Of a stretch of DNA of 64,000 nucleotides, positions 36,880 to 46,713 are shown one piece after another. The stretch covers positions 16,439 through 80,438 of the forward strand of contig CAMNLA010000043.1 of NCBI GenBank assembly GCA_946542925.1, read 5' to 3'. The notes under the pieces were generated by a model. The model was not told the DNA's origin and did no database searches. It saw only the letters and a program-made list of their open reading frames with translations. Made by a program: the position numbers and the translations under genes. The DNA is from UBA4363 sp002393965. GTDB lineage: Bacteria > Bacteroidota > Bacteroidia > Bacteroidales > Paludibacteraceae. Numbering within the stretch: the stretch's first letter is position 1; the number at the start of each line of letters is the position of its first letter.

Positions 36880-37917
36880 TTATCGTTCTGAAGCGTGTCC
36901 TTGCATCTTAAGGAATGCCACCTCACGATCCGTCAGCATGCGCCATCTTCCGCGTGGGAGTTTATTCTTAGTGAGTCCGCAGAAATAAACTCGGTCGAGT
37001 CGTATGACCTTTGCACCGATTGCCTCGAACATACGTCGCACGATTCGATTCCATCCGATGTGTATTTCGATTCCGACGGAGCGTCGTTTCTCATCGAGGA
37101 AATGAACCTCATCGGCTTTCGCCGTTCCTTCTTCCAGTTCGATTCCTTCTTCCAGTCGGCGGAGTTCTGAAGGGTCGATAGGTTTATCGAGAGTGACCTG
37201 ATAAATCTTCTTGTGTTCGTAACGAGGATGCAGAAGTCTCTGCGCCAGATCACCATCATTAGTCAGGAGAAGGACTCCTGTGGTATTCCGGTCAAGTCGT
37301 CCAACCGGATAGATTCGTTCCTTGCATGCGCCTCGCACAAGATCCATCACAGTCATGCGGGCATGAGGATCATCGGTTGTCGTAACCACATCCTTTGGTT
37401 TATTCAGAAGGACGTAAACGAGTTTCTCCCCTCGTATTGGTTGGTCATGGAAAAGTACCTTATCGACAGCCGGTACGACGCGAAAGCCCATTTCGGTCAC
37501 GACCTGTCCGTTAACCGAAACGATGCCAGCCTTGATATATTCATCAGCTTCGCGTCGGCTGCAAAGTCCAGCATTAGCGATAAAGCGGTTGAGACGTACA
37601 GGAGTATTCGGGTCGGACTGTTGTTTCTTATAAATCAGTTGTTTCTTTTTCGAGTACTTTGCGTGCGGGTTATAGTCTTCGTCATGGAGTCGTGTGGATT
37701 GTTTGGAGAACATGGACCTCACGCTACGTCTCGGTGTTTCGGCACGTCTGTCAGGGGCTGGATCATCTGGGGTTGCAGAGCGCCGGGAGCGGTTTCCTTT
37801 GAGGAAATTTTCAGCATAACGCTGGAAATCGTTTTTATGTTCGGAATGGCTACCGGAGCGAGAAGAATCGGAGCGGTAGGATTTGCGAGGGCGTCGATTG
37901 TTTCTATTATTGTTCAT
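36880..37917 (-). CDS. RluB/RsuA-type pseudouridine synthase
   Basis: A 345-residue rRNA pseudouridine synthase. Residues 1-100 are a basic, Arg/Ser/Asn-rich low-complexity arm that is not part of the fold. An S4 RNA-binding domain follows (RLNRFIANAGLCSRREADEY), then the catalytic domain with the active Asp in YPVGRLDRNTTGVLL and NRIVRRMFEAIG. The likely target is the large-subunit helix modified by RluB, but RsuA-like specificity cannot be excluded. The arm probably aids RNA binding. Confidence 0.9.
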   Translation of the reverse strand: MNNNRNNRRPRKSYRSDSSRSGSHSEHKNDFQRYAENFLKGNRSRRSATPDDPAPDRRAETPRRSVRSMFSKQSTRLHDEDYNPHAKYSKKKQLIYKKQQSDPNTPVRLNRFIANAGLCSRREADEYIKAGIVSVNGQVVTEMGFRVVPAVDKVLFHDQPIRGEKLVYVLLNKPKDVVTTTDDPHARMTVMDLVRGACKERIYPVGRLDRNTTGVLLLTNDGDLAQRLLHPRYEHKKIYQVTLDKPIDPSELRRLEEGIELEEGTAKADEVHFLDEKRRSVGIEIHIGWNRIVRRMFEAIGAKVIRLDRVYFCGLTKNKLPRGRWRMLTDREVAFLKMQGHASER

Positions 37918-38040
37918 CAGTCATTAAAAGGAGGGACTTCATCAGAAAGAATCATCCCGATTAAATCTCTTGTTGATTATTTTGATTTCTGCAATGATAC
38001 GAAAAAAAAGCAAGCGAGCCACGATTTTAAGACGTTTTCC

Positions 38041-38072
38041 TTTGGAATGGAGCGAAAAAGAATTTATATTTG
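38041..38072 (+). promoter_or_regulatory. Promoter of the glycogen operon
   Basis: TTTG (38041-38044), 20 bases, TATATTTG (38065-38072): both elements match the Bacteroidota consensus. It lies 124 bases before the first ATG. Confidence 0.75.
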
Positions 38073-38196
38073 TCATTGAGCAAGCGAGAAAGAACGCCTG
38101 CGCGAACCATCCCTCCCCCCTTATTTTTTTTAGAAAAATCCATACGGGTCATTTGACAGGAAATCCCGTAAGGATTACAACACACAATTTGATGAT

Positions 38197-40161
38197 ATGT
38201 CCTATCTGAAATTCGACAAATCGCAGCTTATCAATCTAGAGCGTTCACTCACAACGGACATGTTGCGAACCAACAAGATGGGTGCGTACAGCGTCACCTC
38301 GTTGGTTGACTGTAATACTTCGAAATACGATGGTCTGCTGGTCGTACCGGTAGCAGAACAGAACTACGACAACTACGTATTATTGTCATCATTGGACGAG
38401 ACGGTGATACAGCATGGAGCTGAGTTCAATATGGGTCTGCATCGGTTCAACGGAAACAACTACTCCCCAAAGGGTCACAAATACATCCGTGAATTCACGA
38501 TGGAGACGGTTGCCCGTACGACCTATCGTGTAGGAGGCGTTGTATTCTCGAAAGAGCGGGTATTCATCTCGGATGAGAACCGTATCCTGATCAAGTACAC
38601 GATCATGGAAGCTCACTCCCCTGTCACGATGCGTTTCAAGCCTCTTTTAGCCTTCCGTTCGGTCAACTCGTTGACGCATGAAAACGATCAGATTCATCGA
38701 GACTATGAGAGCATAGCCAACGGGATTAACATCCAGTTGTATGATAACATGCCACATTTGGCTATGCAGTTCAGTGATGAGAAAGCCGTCTTTATCAGTC
38801 AGCCGGACTGGTACCGTGGGATTGAGTATTGGCGGGAACAGGAGCGCGGTTATGACTACAACGAGGATTTGTATGTACCTGGGTATTTTGAGATTCAGAT
38901 GAAGAAGGGCATGTCGGTCATATTCTCCGCCGGCATATCACCTGCAGACCCGAGCAAACTAAAAAAGCAGTACACGGACGAGTTGCGTGGTCGCACTTCA
39001 CGCCTTGACTTCTTCAACACATTGAAGAACGCAGGCATGCAATTCTACAATCGACGCAACAACGGTCATTACATCATGGCGGGTTACCCGTGGTTCAAGT
39101 GCAGAGCGAGAGACGAATTCATCTCGTTGCCAGGCATTGCGCTGTCCACTGACAACGTCCAACTGTTTCATGACGTTCTGACAACCGCCTTTGAAGCCAT
39201 AGACGCATTTATTGAGGGTCGTCCAAATCCGACCCAGATAACAGAGCTTGAAGCGCCGGATGCGTTGTTGTGGCTTTTGTGGGCTTTGGAGCAATATTCA
39301 CTGAAGACCTCATTGAAACAGGCCAACAAGGACTATGGAGACCGTATTGTCATTCTGATGAACTTCATACGCGACAACAAGCATCCGAATTTAGCGTTGA
39401 ATGAAAACGGGTTATTGTTCACTGACGGTCATAATGTACCTGCCTCATGGATGAATGCCACGTTGTGGGGTCGTCCGGTATTGCAGCGTACGGGTTATTT
39501 AGTCGAGTTGAACGCGCTATGGTATGATTTATTGCGATTCTATGGAGAGATTCTGAGTGAGCGCGGGGAGAAGGACTTGTTTGAGATTGTGGACTATCAG
39601 GCCGAATATGCGAAACGTTCATTCATTGAGACCTTCTGGAACGGGAATTATCTGGATGACTATGTATCCAATCCAGACCACAATTACGAAGTCCGTCCCA
39701 ACATGTTGTTTGCGGTATCGTTGCCACATTCGCCGTTGGACCGCAATCAGCAGCGCAAGGTATTATCGATAGTAACACGAGAGTTGCTCACGCCGCGCGG
39801 TCTACGTTCATTGAGTCCGAAATCGGGTCAGTACAAGCCTATCTGTGCGGGCAGTGAGGGAGACCGCTCTGTATCGTATCATGACGGTACGGCATGGCCA
39901 TGGTTGATTGGTGCATTCACAGAAGCCTATCTAAAGTTGCATAAGCATGGAGGTGTTTTCTTTTTGGAGCGCATCACGGGTGGTTTTGAGAGTGAGATGA
40001 GCAATGACTGTATTGGCACATTGAATGAATTCTACGATGGTAATCCGCCGTTCACGGCAAGGGGGGCCATGTCCTTTGCCATGTCGGTAGCAGAGACGTT
40101 GCGTGCCATCACGATTCTGCGTGACTATACGAAGCAGAATGACGAAGGAGCGTCGTTATAG
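38197..40161 (+). CDS. Glycogen debranching enzyme (GH133 type)
   Basis: A 654-residue two-domain protein. The N-terminal half is the bacterial GDE_N beta domain (EFNMGLHRFNGNNYSPKGHKYI). The C-terminal half is the amylo-alpha-1,6-glucosidase barrel (GYPWFKCRARDEFISLPG, DGHNVPASWMNA, SVSYHDGTAWPWLIGAF). It removes alpha-1,6 branches of glycogen. It is first in an operon with a GT4 enzyme and a GH57 protein, the usual Bacteroidales glycogen cluster. The gap to the next gene is 40 bases. Confidence 0.92.
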   Translation: MSYLKFDKSQLINLERSLTTDMLRTNKMGAYSVTSLVDCNTSKYDGLLVVPVAEQNYDNYVLLSSLDETVIQHGAEFNMGLHRFNGNNYSPKGHKYIREFTMETVARTTYRVGGVVFSKERVFISDENRILIKYTIMEAHSPVTMRFKPLLAFRSVNSLTHENDQIHRDYESIANGINIQLYDNMPHLAMQFSDEKAVFISQPDWYRGIEYWREQERGYDYNEDLYVPGYFEIQMKKGMSVIFSAGISPADPSKLKKQYTDELRGRTSRLDFFNTLKNAGMQFYNRRNNGHYIMAGYPWFKCRARDEFISLPGIALSTDNVQLFHDVLTTAFEAIDAFIEGRPNPTQITELEAPDALLWLLWALEQYSLKTSLKQANKDYGDRIVILMNFIRDNKHPNLALNENGLLFTDGHNVPASWMNATLWGRPVLQRTGYLVELNALWYDLLRFYGEILSERGEKDLFEIVDYQAEYAKRSFIETFWNGNYLDDYVSNPDHNYEVRPNMLFAVSLPHSPLDRNQQRKVLSIVTRELLTPRGLRSLSPKSGQYKPICAGSEGDRSVSYHDGTAWPWLIGAFTEAYLKLHKHGGVFFLERITGGFESEMSNDCIGTLNEFYDGNPPFTARGAMSFAMSVAETLRAITILRDYTKQNDEGASL

Positions 40162-40201
40162 AAAGAAAAAAGGAATACAAACAAAAACGATAGAATAAGA
40201 T

Positions 40202-41461
40202 ATGAATGCACTGATGTTCGGTTGGGAATTTCCCCCTCACATACTTGGAGGACTCGGGACCGCCAGTTACGGTCTGACAAGGGGGATGTCACTACAGGGC
40301 GACATGCATATCACCTTCGTGATACCCCATCCCCAGGGAGACGAGGATCAGAGTTTCCTTCACATCATAGGAGCGAACAATGTGCCGATTGTGTGGAAGG
40401 AGACGAGTTGGGACCGTGTGAATCAGCTGATTGGCCATACGATGCACCCTGATGAGTTTTTCCATTTAAGGGAGAATATCCGATATGACTTTCGTCGCAT
40501 CGGCACAAACGAGATAGGATGTGTAGATTTTTCGGGTCGTTATCCGAACAACCTCATGGAAGAGATTTCGAACTATGAGGCGGTAGCCTCTGTAGTGGCC
40601 CATGCGGGAGGTTTTGACATCATCCACTCTCACGACTGGCTGACGTATCCGGCAGGTATCTTTGCCAAGAACATCTCCGGTAAGCCTTTGGTGATTCATG
40701 TTCACGCGACGGATTTCGACCGTTCACGCGGCAATGTCAATCCACAGGTGTATGATATTGAGCGCAGGGGGATGGATGCAGCAGACCACATCATCTGTGT
40801 TTCCAATCTAACCCGTCGAACGGTGATTGAGAAATACGGTCAGAACCCTGCGAAGGTATCGACGGTACACAATGCCGTCGAGCCGTTGGCAGAGGCGGAC
40901 AAAGTGATGAAGACGCCTCGCAAGGACAAGGTTGTCACCTTTCTAGGTCGTATCACCATGCAGAAAGGTCCGGAATACTTTGTAGAGGCGGCGCACCGGG
41001 TTCTTCAGCGTACGAAGAACGTCCGTTTTGTCATGGCCGGTTCTGGAGACATGATGAACCAGATGATCCATCTGGCAGCCTCGAAGAACATTGCCGACAA
41101 ATTTCACTTCACGGGCTTCTTACGTGGTAAGCAGGTAACAGAAATGTTGGCAGAGAGTGACGTGTATATTATGCCGTCGGTATCCGAGCCTTTTGGTATT
41201 TCGCCGTTGGAAGCAATGCAGGTTGGGACACCGACCATCGTGTCGAAGCAGTCCGGATGTGCGGAGATATTGAACAATGCCATCAAGGTTGACTATTGGG
41301 ACATTGATGCGATGGCTGATGCGATCCATGCCATCGTTTCATATCCTGCGATGTATAAATCCCTCCATGAGTTGGGAGAGGAAGAAGTAAACCGGATTAC
41401 CTGGGAGTCGGCAGGACGTAAAGTAAGGGCCATCTACGACAAAGTACTTGGATGGTCCTGA
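40202..41461 (+). CDS. GT4 glycosyltransferase, glycogen synthase-like
   Basis: A 419-residue GT-B enzyme. The N-terminal FGWEFPPHILGGLGTASYG loop binds the nucleotide sugar phosphate. The C-terminal domain has LGRITMQKGPEYFVEAA and the EX7E motif in SEPFGISPLEAMQVGTP. In Bacteroidales this enzyme is thought to be the glycogen synthase, since GlgA-type GT5 is often absent. The donor (UDP- or ADP-glucose) cannot be read from the sequence. Confidence 0.9.
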   Translation: MNALMFGWEFPPHILGGLGTASYGLTRGMSLQGDMHITFVIPHPQGDEDQSFLHIIGANNVPIVWKETSWDRVNQLIGHTMHPDEFFHLRENIRYDFRRIGTNEIGCVDFSGRYPNNLMEEISNYEAVASVVAHAGGFDIIHSHDWLTYPAGIFAKNISGKPLVIHVHATDFDRSRGNVNPQVYDIERRGMDAADHIICVSNLTRRTVIEKYGQNPAKVSTVHNAVEPLAEADKVMKTPRKDKVVTFLGRITMQKGPEYFVEAAHRVLQRTKNVRFVMAGSGDMMNQMIHLAASKNIADKFHFTGFLRGKQVTEMLAESDVYIMPSVSEPFGISPLEAMQVGTPTIVSKQSGCAEILNNAIKVDYWDIDAMADAIHAIVSYPAMYKSLHELGEEEVNRITWESAGRKVRAIYDKVLGWS

Positions 41462-41506
41462 AAAAAGAGAAGAAACCACACATAAAAACATCCATAAGAA
41501 AAAGAT

Positions 41507-42922
41507 ATGAAGTCTATTTGCTTATATTTCCAACTGCATGAGCCGATGCAACTGAAGCGATACCGTTTTTTCGGCATCGGAACCGACCACTATTACTACA
41601 ATGACTTCGCCAGTGAGGACACGATACGTTATTGGACGGAGAACTGTTGTCTTCCTGCCAACAACACGTTGCTGGAAATGATACGCAGCACGAACGGGAA
41701 GTTCAAGGTTGCCTTCTCCATTTCGGGTCTGATGCTTGAATTGTTGGAGCAGTATGCCCCTGAGGTCATTGACTCCTTCCGTGAGTTGGCAGATACGGGT
41801 TCTGTAGAGTTCTTAGGTGAGACGTATGCCCATTCGTTGAGTTCGCTGTACGACACGAACGAATTCAAGCAGCAGGTAAAATTACACTCAGCCAAGATAC
41901 ATTCGTTGTTTGACTTAGACACAAAGGTATTCTGCAATACAGAATTGATTTACAGCGACGAGATTGGAGAGCAGGTAGCGAAATTAGGATTTAAGGGTGT
42001 CATGGTAGAGGGTGCGCGTCACATCATGGGCTGGAAGAGTTCGAACTACCTGTACAAGCATCCGTATGCAGACCTGACGCTGATGCCACGCAACTATGAG
42101 ATGAGTGACAATATTGCGGTACGGTTCTCGAATTGGGGATGGGATCAGTATCCGTTGACGGCAGAGAAGTTCATCGGATGGATTGTCTCAACGCCAGCGG
42201 AGGAGAAATTCATGATGCTTGGCATGAACTATGGGGCTATCGGTGTGTACAACCATGCGGAGTCCGGCATTTACGATTTTCTGAAGGCACTCCCCTACCA
42301 TGCCATGATGAATAAAATCACGTTTGCCACACCGTCGGAGATTCTTGCGAACAACAAAGCGGGCGATGTGCTGTCGAGTACAGAACCTATTTCGTGGGCA
42401 GACGAGGAGAAAGACCTGAGTCCATGGACAGGAAATGACCTACAGGGAGAGGCGTTGCAGAAGTTATACAGTGTAGGAGAGCGCGTACGACTCTGTACGG
42501 ACAAGCGCATCAAATACGACTGGCTAAACCTCCAGACGAGTCAGCACTTCTACTTCATGTCCACCAAGCACTTCACGGGTAATTCGCAGGCCCATACCGG
42601 TCAGTATGAATCGCCATACGAAGCGTTTATGAACTACATGAACGTGTTGTCGGACTTCCTGCAGCGTGTAGATGAGCAATACCCAACATCGATTGAGAAC
42701 GAGGAGTTAAACTCGCTGTTAAAGACCATCAACAACCAGGAGCAGCAGATTGCAGAACTAGAAGAAGAAATAGAGAAACTGAAGGCAGAAAAGCAAGAGC
42801 CGGAGAAGGAAATCAAGAAAGCCGCTCCGAAGAAAGCCGCTCCGAAGAAAGCCGCCACTGCTAAGAAGACGACCGAGAAAAAAGCCGGAGAGAAAAAAGC
42901 CGCTCCGAAGGCAAAGAAATAA
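41507..42922 (+). CDS. GH57 glycoside hydrolase-like protein with Lys/Ala tail
   Basis: A 471-residue protein with the GH57 barrel in residues 1-385. Region 1 is LHEP, region 2 GSVEFLGETYAHSL, and region 3 NTELIYSD with the presumed nucleophile Glu146. At region 4, where the acid/base Asp normally sits in a MDYxxxG context, the sequence is MNYGAIGVYNHAESG with Asn241. The catalytic role may thus be lost or moved. The tail from about residue 405 has a coiled coil and then AAPKK repeats like histone H1 or Alba-type basic tails. It follows the GT4 gene by 45 bases. Confidence 0.85.
   Translation: MKSICLYFQLHEPMQLKRYRFFGIGTDHYYYNDFASEDTIRYWTENCCLPANNTLLEMIRSTNGKFKVAFSISGLMLELLEQYAPEVIDSFRELADTGSVEFLGETYAHSLSSLYDTNEFKQQVKLHSAKIHSLFDLDTKVFCNTELIYSDEIGEQVAKLGFKGVMVEGARHIMGWKSSNYLYKHPYADLTLMPRNYEMSDNIAVRFSNWGWDQYPLTAEKFIGWIVSTPAEEKFMMLGMNYGAIGVYNHAESGIYDFLKALPYHAMMNKITFATPSEILANNKAGDVLSSTEPISWADEEKDLSPWTGNDLQGEALQKLYSVGERVRLCTDKRIKYDWLNLQTSQHFYFMSTKHFTGNSQAHTGQYESPYEAFMNYMNVLSDFLQRVDEQYPTSIENEELNSLLKTINNQEQQIAELEEEIEKLKAEKQEPEKEIKKAAPKKAAPKKAATAKKTTEKKAGEKKAAPKAKK
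42815..42856 (+). repeat. 15-bp tandem repeat in the GH57 tail
   Basis: AAGAAAGCCGCTCCG occurs twice in tandem with a partial third copy, encoding KKAAP units. A related unit recurs just before the stop codon. The in-frame length can vary by slippage without breaking the frame. Confidence 0.8.
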
Positions 42923-42942
42923 AGCGCCACATACAGACAAAA

Positions 42943-42989
42943 GGGAAACGCTCCGGGTCTAACAGATCCATGGTGCGTTTCCCTTTTTT
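42943..42989 (+). terminator. Terminator of the glycogen operon
   Basis: GGGAAACGC (42943-42951) pairs with GCGTTTCCC (42975-42983) and a run of six T follows. Confidence 0.88.
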
Positions 42990-43037
42990 ATATCTTCCCT
43001 TCGCCTCATCGAAGAGGAAGAGTGTAGAATGTTGGAC

Positions 43038-45161
43038 CTATGCGCCGTAGCGCTGAGGATAGATCACGACCTTGTTATTCAGTCGGAAATGAGTAGAAAG
43101 GGTCATAGGGACCTGGTCCATGGCACGGACATAAGACACAGAGCCGTGTCGTGCAGCGACGACGAGCAGGAGGTCGTCCTTAGCGATGGAGCGACGGAGC
43201 AGGAGGAAGGAATCCCAATTGGAGAAAGGAAGGAAATCATAGCGCAGTCGGCGTCGAATATGTCGCAGTCCATCCTCGAAAGCGAGCCGCGTCTGTTCGG
43301 TTGTGCAGAGGAGCACCTGCGCTGAGAGTTCGCGATTAAGGATAACCACCTTACGCAGCCATTGCAGAAAACCCTTCTCCAGTTCGGCAAGTGCAGGAAC
43401 GACGAGTACGATGCGATGGTGTACGACGAGCGGTTTCTCGATCTGGCACATAAAAACCAGTTTATCCGTCTTGGCGACGACTCCGCCGGCATTCTCACCG
43501 ATGAGGCGGTCAATCAGTCCGAGTTCTCGCGGCCATCCGGTGACGATTACATCTGCCATTGCCTCACGGGTAAGTCGGACAATACCACCAGAGATATTAT
43601 AGTCGAGAGTTGTCTGCACGGTGACCGCGGTCTCGTTGGCGGATGCTTTCCGGACATACTGTTCCAGTCGGTTACGAACGGCACGGATCTTCTTCTCGGC
43701 ATTGTTCTCATCGGGCAATACAGAGCCGACGACGAGCGGTTGTGCCGATCGTTTATCCTTGAGTACGACTGCAAAATCGAGCAGACGTTCGTAGTCGTTC
43801 TGCATGGCGACAGGAACGAGAATTGTCTCGGCGCGTGATGTCTGTATGCCGTTTTTCTGTTGCTTGACGACATCAACGACCTTTGAAGTGGACTTCTCAC
43901 TCCCCACAGTTGTCGCAGGTGTGGCTACGGATTCCCACTGCAGGCGTTCGAGCTGTGCGAGTTTACGTCCTGATTGTTCGGTTATGATGGCGGAAACGGT
44001 GCAAGTGAGCAGGATCATGATGACAGCTGCATTGAGCAGGACATCGTCCATCAGTCCGGAGCGGATGCCGACGAGGACGATTGCCAGCGTCACGGCAGCC
44101 CGGCTGCCACTGAGTCCGAACATCAGTTTTCGTTGAGTCCCCGTAAAATGACTGAATATCTGCGTAAAGAAGGCAGCGAGCCACTTACCGAAGACAGAAG
44201 CGATTGTCAGGACGATGGCGGACGTAATGATCAGCGAGTCGGAGAACACGTTGGAAAAATCCATCATCAGTCCCACGCTGATGAGGAAGAACGGGATAAA
44301 GAGGGTATTACCGATAAAATCGATACGATTCATGAGTGCAGACGAAGCCGGGACCAGCCTATTGACAGCCAGTCCGGCGAGGAAGGCGCCGATCACTCCC
44401 TCGAAGCCGAGCAAGTCGGCAAAATAAGCCGAGAGCAACATCACGGCCAGGACGAGGATAAAATGGCTTCCTTTTTCACTTTCCAGATGTCGGAAGAAAT
44501 ACTTCAGTATAACGGGGAAAAGAATAAAGATCAAGAGATAGAGCACGAGTGCGCTACAGGTCATACGCAGGAAGAAGGTCCATCCGACCTGTCCTGAGTG
44601 GAGTCCCATGAGAAAAGCGAGGAGGATGAGAGCGGCGGTATTAGTCATAATCGTACCTCCGACGGTCACGGCGACCGCCTCATTCTTGACGACTCCCAGT
44701 CGGCTTGCCACCGGGTACGATATAAGCGTATGCGTGGCAAACATACAGGCGATGAGGAATCCCGCCTCCTGAGGAAGGTGGAGTACATAGACCGATGCGA
44801 CATAGCCCGTAATCATAGGTACGAAAAACGTGAGGATGCCGAACATGATACTCTTGCGTCGGTGGACACGGAAATCGTTGAGATCGAGGTCGATGCCGGC
44901 AATGAACATGATGTAGAGCAGTCCGATGGTAGAAAAGAGATTGATGGAAGAGCTCTGTTGTACGAGTCCGAATCCGTGAGGTCCGACCAGCAGCCCTGAC
45001 AGGATGAGGACGATAATACTGGGAATACGGAGGGAGCGCATGATGACGGGAGCCATCAGCACGATGACCAGAAGAAGTGAGAACACGAGCAGGGGGTGTT
45101 GCAGAGGCAAAGAGAACTGTGCAACAAGACTATTCAGCAAATCGGAAAACTGCACTTCCAT
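43038..45161 (-). CDS. CPA2-type cation/proton antiporter with USP domain
   Basis: A 707-residue protein. Residues 1-400 hold 12 or 13 membrane helices of the Na+/H+ exchanger fold (LLVGPHGFGLVQQ, FIAGIDLDLNDF, GFEGVIGAFLAGLAVNRLVP). The C-terminal 300 residues are cytoplasmic and resemble two universal-stress-protein-like segments, which probably gate transport by nucleotide binding. The ion (Na+ or K+) is not determined. It is a single gene with its own promoter, divergent from mpl. Confidence 0.9.
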   Translation of the reverse strand: MEVQFSDLLNSLVAQFSLPLQHPLLVFSLLLVIVLMAPVIMRSLRIPSIIVLILSGLLVGPHGFGLVQQSSSINLFSTIGLLYIMFIAGIDLDLNDFRVHRRKSIMFGILTFFVPMITGYVASVYVLHLPQEAGFLIACMFATHTLISYPVASRLGVVKNEAVAVTVGGTIMTNTAALILLAFLMGLHSGQVGWTFFLRMTCSALVLYLLIFILFPVILKYFFRHLESEKGSHFILVLAVMLLSAYFADLLGFEGVIGAFLAGLAVNRLVPASSALMNRIDFIGNTLFIPFFLISVGLMMDFSNVFSDSLIITSAIVLTIASVFGKWLAAFFTQIFSHFTGTQRKLMFGLSGSRAAVTLAIVLVGIRSGLMDDVLLNAAVIMILLTCTVSAIITEQSGRKLAQLERLQWESVATPATTVGSEKSTSKVVDVVKQQKNGIQTSRAETILVPVAMQNDYERLLDFAVVLKDKRSAQPLVVGSVLPDENNAEKKIRAVRNRLEQYVRKASANETAVTVQTTLDYNISGGIVRLTREAMADVIVTGWPRELGLIDRLIGENAGGVVAKTDKLVFMCQIEKPLVVHHRIVLVVPALAELEKGFLQWLRKVVILNRELSAQVLLCTTEQTRLAFEDGLRHIRRRLRYDFLPFSNWDSFLLLRRSIAKDDLLLVVAARHGSVSYVRAMDQVPMTLSTHFRLNNKVVIYPQRYGA

Positions 45162-45189
45162 AGGTTATAAGAGCCACACGATCGTAACA

Positions 45190-45221
45190 CAAAAATAACA
45201 AATTATCTTCGGCATCGCAAA
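45190..45221 (-). promoter_or_regulatory. Promoter of the antiporter gene
   Basis: On the minus strand TTTG (45221-45218), 20 bases, TATTTTTG (45197-45190). This matches the Bacteroidota consensus and lies 29 bases from the ATG. Confidence 0.75.
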
Positions 45222-45272
45222 AAGAAGAAAAAATAGAATGCGTGTAATATCCTTATTTTATTTAGAATACCG

Positions 45273-45280
45273 TACCTTTG
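45273..45280 (+). promoter_or_regulatory. -7 element of the mpl operon
   Basis: TACCTTTG is an exact consensus match 51 bases before the mpl ATG. The -33 element is weak. Confidence 0.6.
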
Positions 45281-45330
45281 CCTAACCATAAATCATTTAT
45301 GAAAGAAGGGATTCTTTCTGGAAGAGAAGA

Positions 45331-46701
45331 ATGAAAAAGGTACATTTCATAGCCATGGGAGGTGCTGCGATGCACAACCTGGCATTAGCGCTGAACGAAA
45401 AAGAAGGATATAGGATAACGGGTTCGGACGATGAATTCTTTGACCCGTCGAAAAGCCGTCTTGCCGCCGCTCATTTGCTACCCGAAGAAGAGGGTTGGCA
45501 TGCGGAGCGCATCACGGAAGACCTGGATGCTGTCATTGTCGGCATGCATGCGAGGGAAGACAATCCCGAACTGGTACGCGCCAAAGAGTTAGGTATCAAG
45601 ATATACTCCTTTCCGGAGTACCTCTATGAGCAGACGAAAGACAAGACGCGAGTCGTCATCGGAGGCAGTCATGGCAAGACGACGACGACAGCGATGATCT
45701 TGTTTGTCCTGAAAGAGTTGGGCATCAAAGCCGACTATATGGTCGGTGCTCAGATTGAGGGTTTTCAGAACATGGTAGGTCTGAGTCATGAAGCCAAGAT
45801 TGCGGTATTTGAAGGAGACGAATACCTCACCTCGCCATTAGACCTACGCAGCAAGTTCCTTCTTTACCATCCGCATATTGCATTACTGACGGGCATTGCG
45901 TGGGATCACATCAACGTCTTTCCGACGTTTGACAGTTATGTTGAGACATTCCGAAAATTCGTACAGAGCATTGAGCCAAACGGTCGGTTCATCTGGTATG
46001 CCCAGGACGAGAACCTACGCCTGCTTGCCGACGGGGTGCGGAGCGATGTTCAGTCGATGCCCTATGACACGCCGAAATTTGAGATCGCGAACGGCAAGAC
46101 GACCATTGAGGTCAACGGCCTGCGCACCACGTTAGGAGTCTTCGGCGAGCACAACCTACAGAACATCATGGGAGCGTATAACGTATGTCGATCGTTGGGT
46201 ATCACAGACGAAGACTTCTTCCGTTCGATTGCAAGATTCACGGGAGCGGCGAACCGTCTGCAGAAAATTACGGAGACAAGCTCCTCGGTATCCTTCAAAG
46301 ACTTTGCCCATTCGCCGTCGAAACTGAAAGCCACCGTCAAAGCGGTCCGTCAGCAGTATCCGGACAAGCGTCTGGTTGCGTGCATGGAACTGCATACCTT
46401 CTCCTCACTGACGAAAGCGTTCCTGCCTCAATACAAAGGAGCGATGGATGGTGCGGACAAGGCGTACGTCTATTACAATCCAGAGGTAGTGAAGCACAAG
46501 CGTCTGGAGGACATCTGTCCGGAAGACGTGAAAGCGGGATTTGGCGGACGTGTAGAAGTATTCTGCGACTCGAAGCTGTTGCAGCAAGAGCTGCGAGGTT
46601 TGCATATAGAAGAGAACACGGCATTATTGCTAATGACGTCGGGCAACTTTGACGGAATCGACCTCATCTCCTTTGCCAAGGAGTTGCTTGAGACGCACTA
46701 A
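45331..46701 (+). CDS. mpl: Murein tripeptide recycling ligase
   Basis: Mpl joins recycled L-Ala-gamma-D-Glu-meso-Dap tripeptide to UDP-MurNAc. The 456-residue protein has the Mur ligase layout: an N-terminal UDP-binding domain (HFIAMGGAAMHNLALAL), the ATP loop GGSHGKTTTTA, EGDEYLTSP and a C-terminal domain with FAHSPSKLKATVKAVR. MGGAAM in place of GIGGSGM separates it from MurC. dCMP deaminase follows 12 bases later. Confidence 0.93.
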   Translation: MKKVHFIAMGGAAMHNLALALNEKEGYRITGSDDEFFDPSKSRLAAAHLLPEEEGWHAERITEDLDAVIVGMHAREDNPELVRAKELGIKIYSFPEYLYEQTKDKTRVVIGGSHGKTTTTAMILFVLKELGIKADYMVGAQIEGFQNMVGLSHEAKIAVFEGDEYLTSPLDLRSKFLLYHPHIALLTGIAWDHINVFPTFDSYVETFRKFVQSIEPNGRFIWYAQDENLRLLADGVRSDVQSMPYDTPKFEIANGKTTIEVNGLRTTLGVFGEHNLQNIMGAYNVCRSLGITDEDFFRSIARFTGAANRLQKITETSSSVSFKDFAHSPSKLKATVKAVRQQYPDKRLVACMELHTFSSLTKAFLPQYKGAMDGADKAYVYYNPEVVKHKRLEDICPEDVKAGFGGRVEVFCDSKLLQQELRGLHIEENTALLLMTSGNFDGIDLISFAKELLETH

Positions 46702-46713
46702 AAAAGACAGACT

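Noticed and set aside
37213..38079. 288-residue open frame antisense to the RluB-like gene
   Set aside because: The opposite strand encodes a clear S4/pseudouridine synthase; the antisense frame has no recognisable domain.
43974..44597. 207-residue acidic frame antisense to the antiporter
   Set aside because: It is the complement of membrane-helix codons; the real gene is certain.
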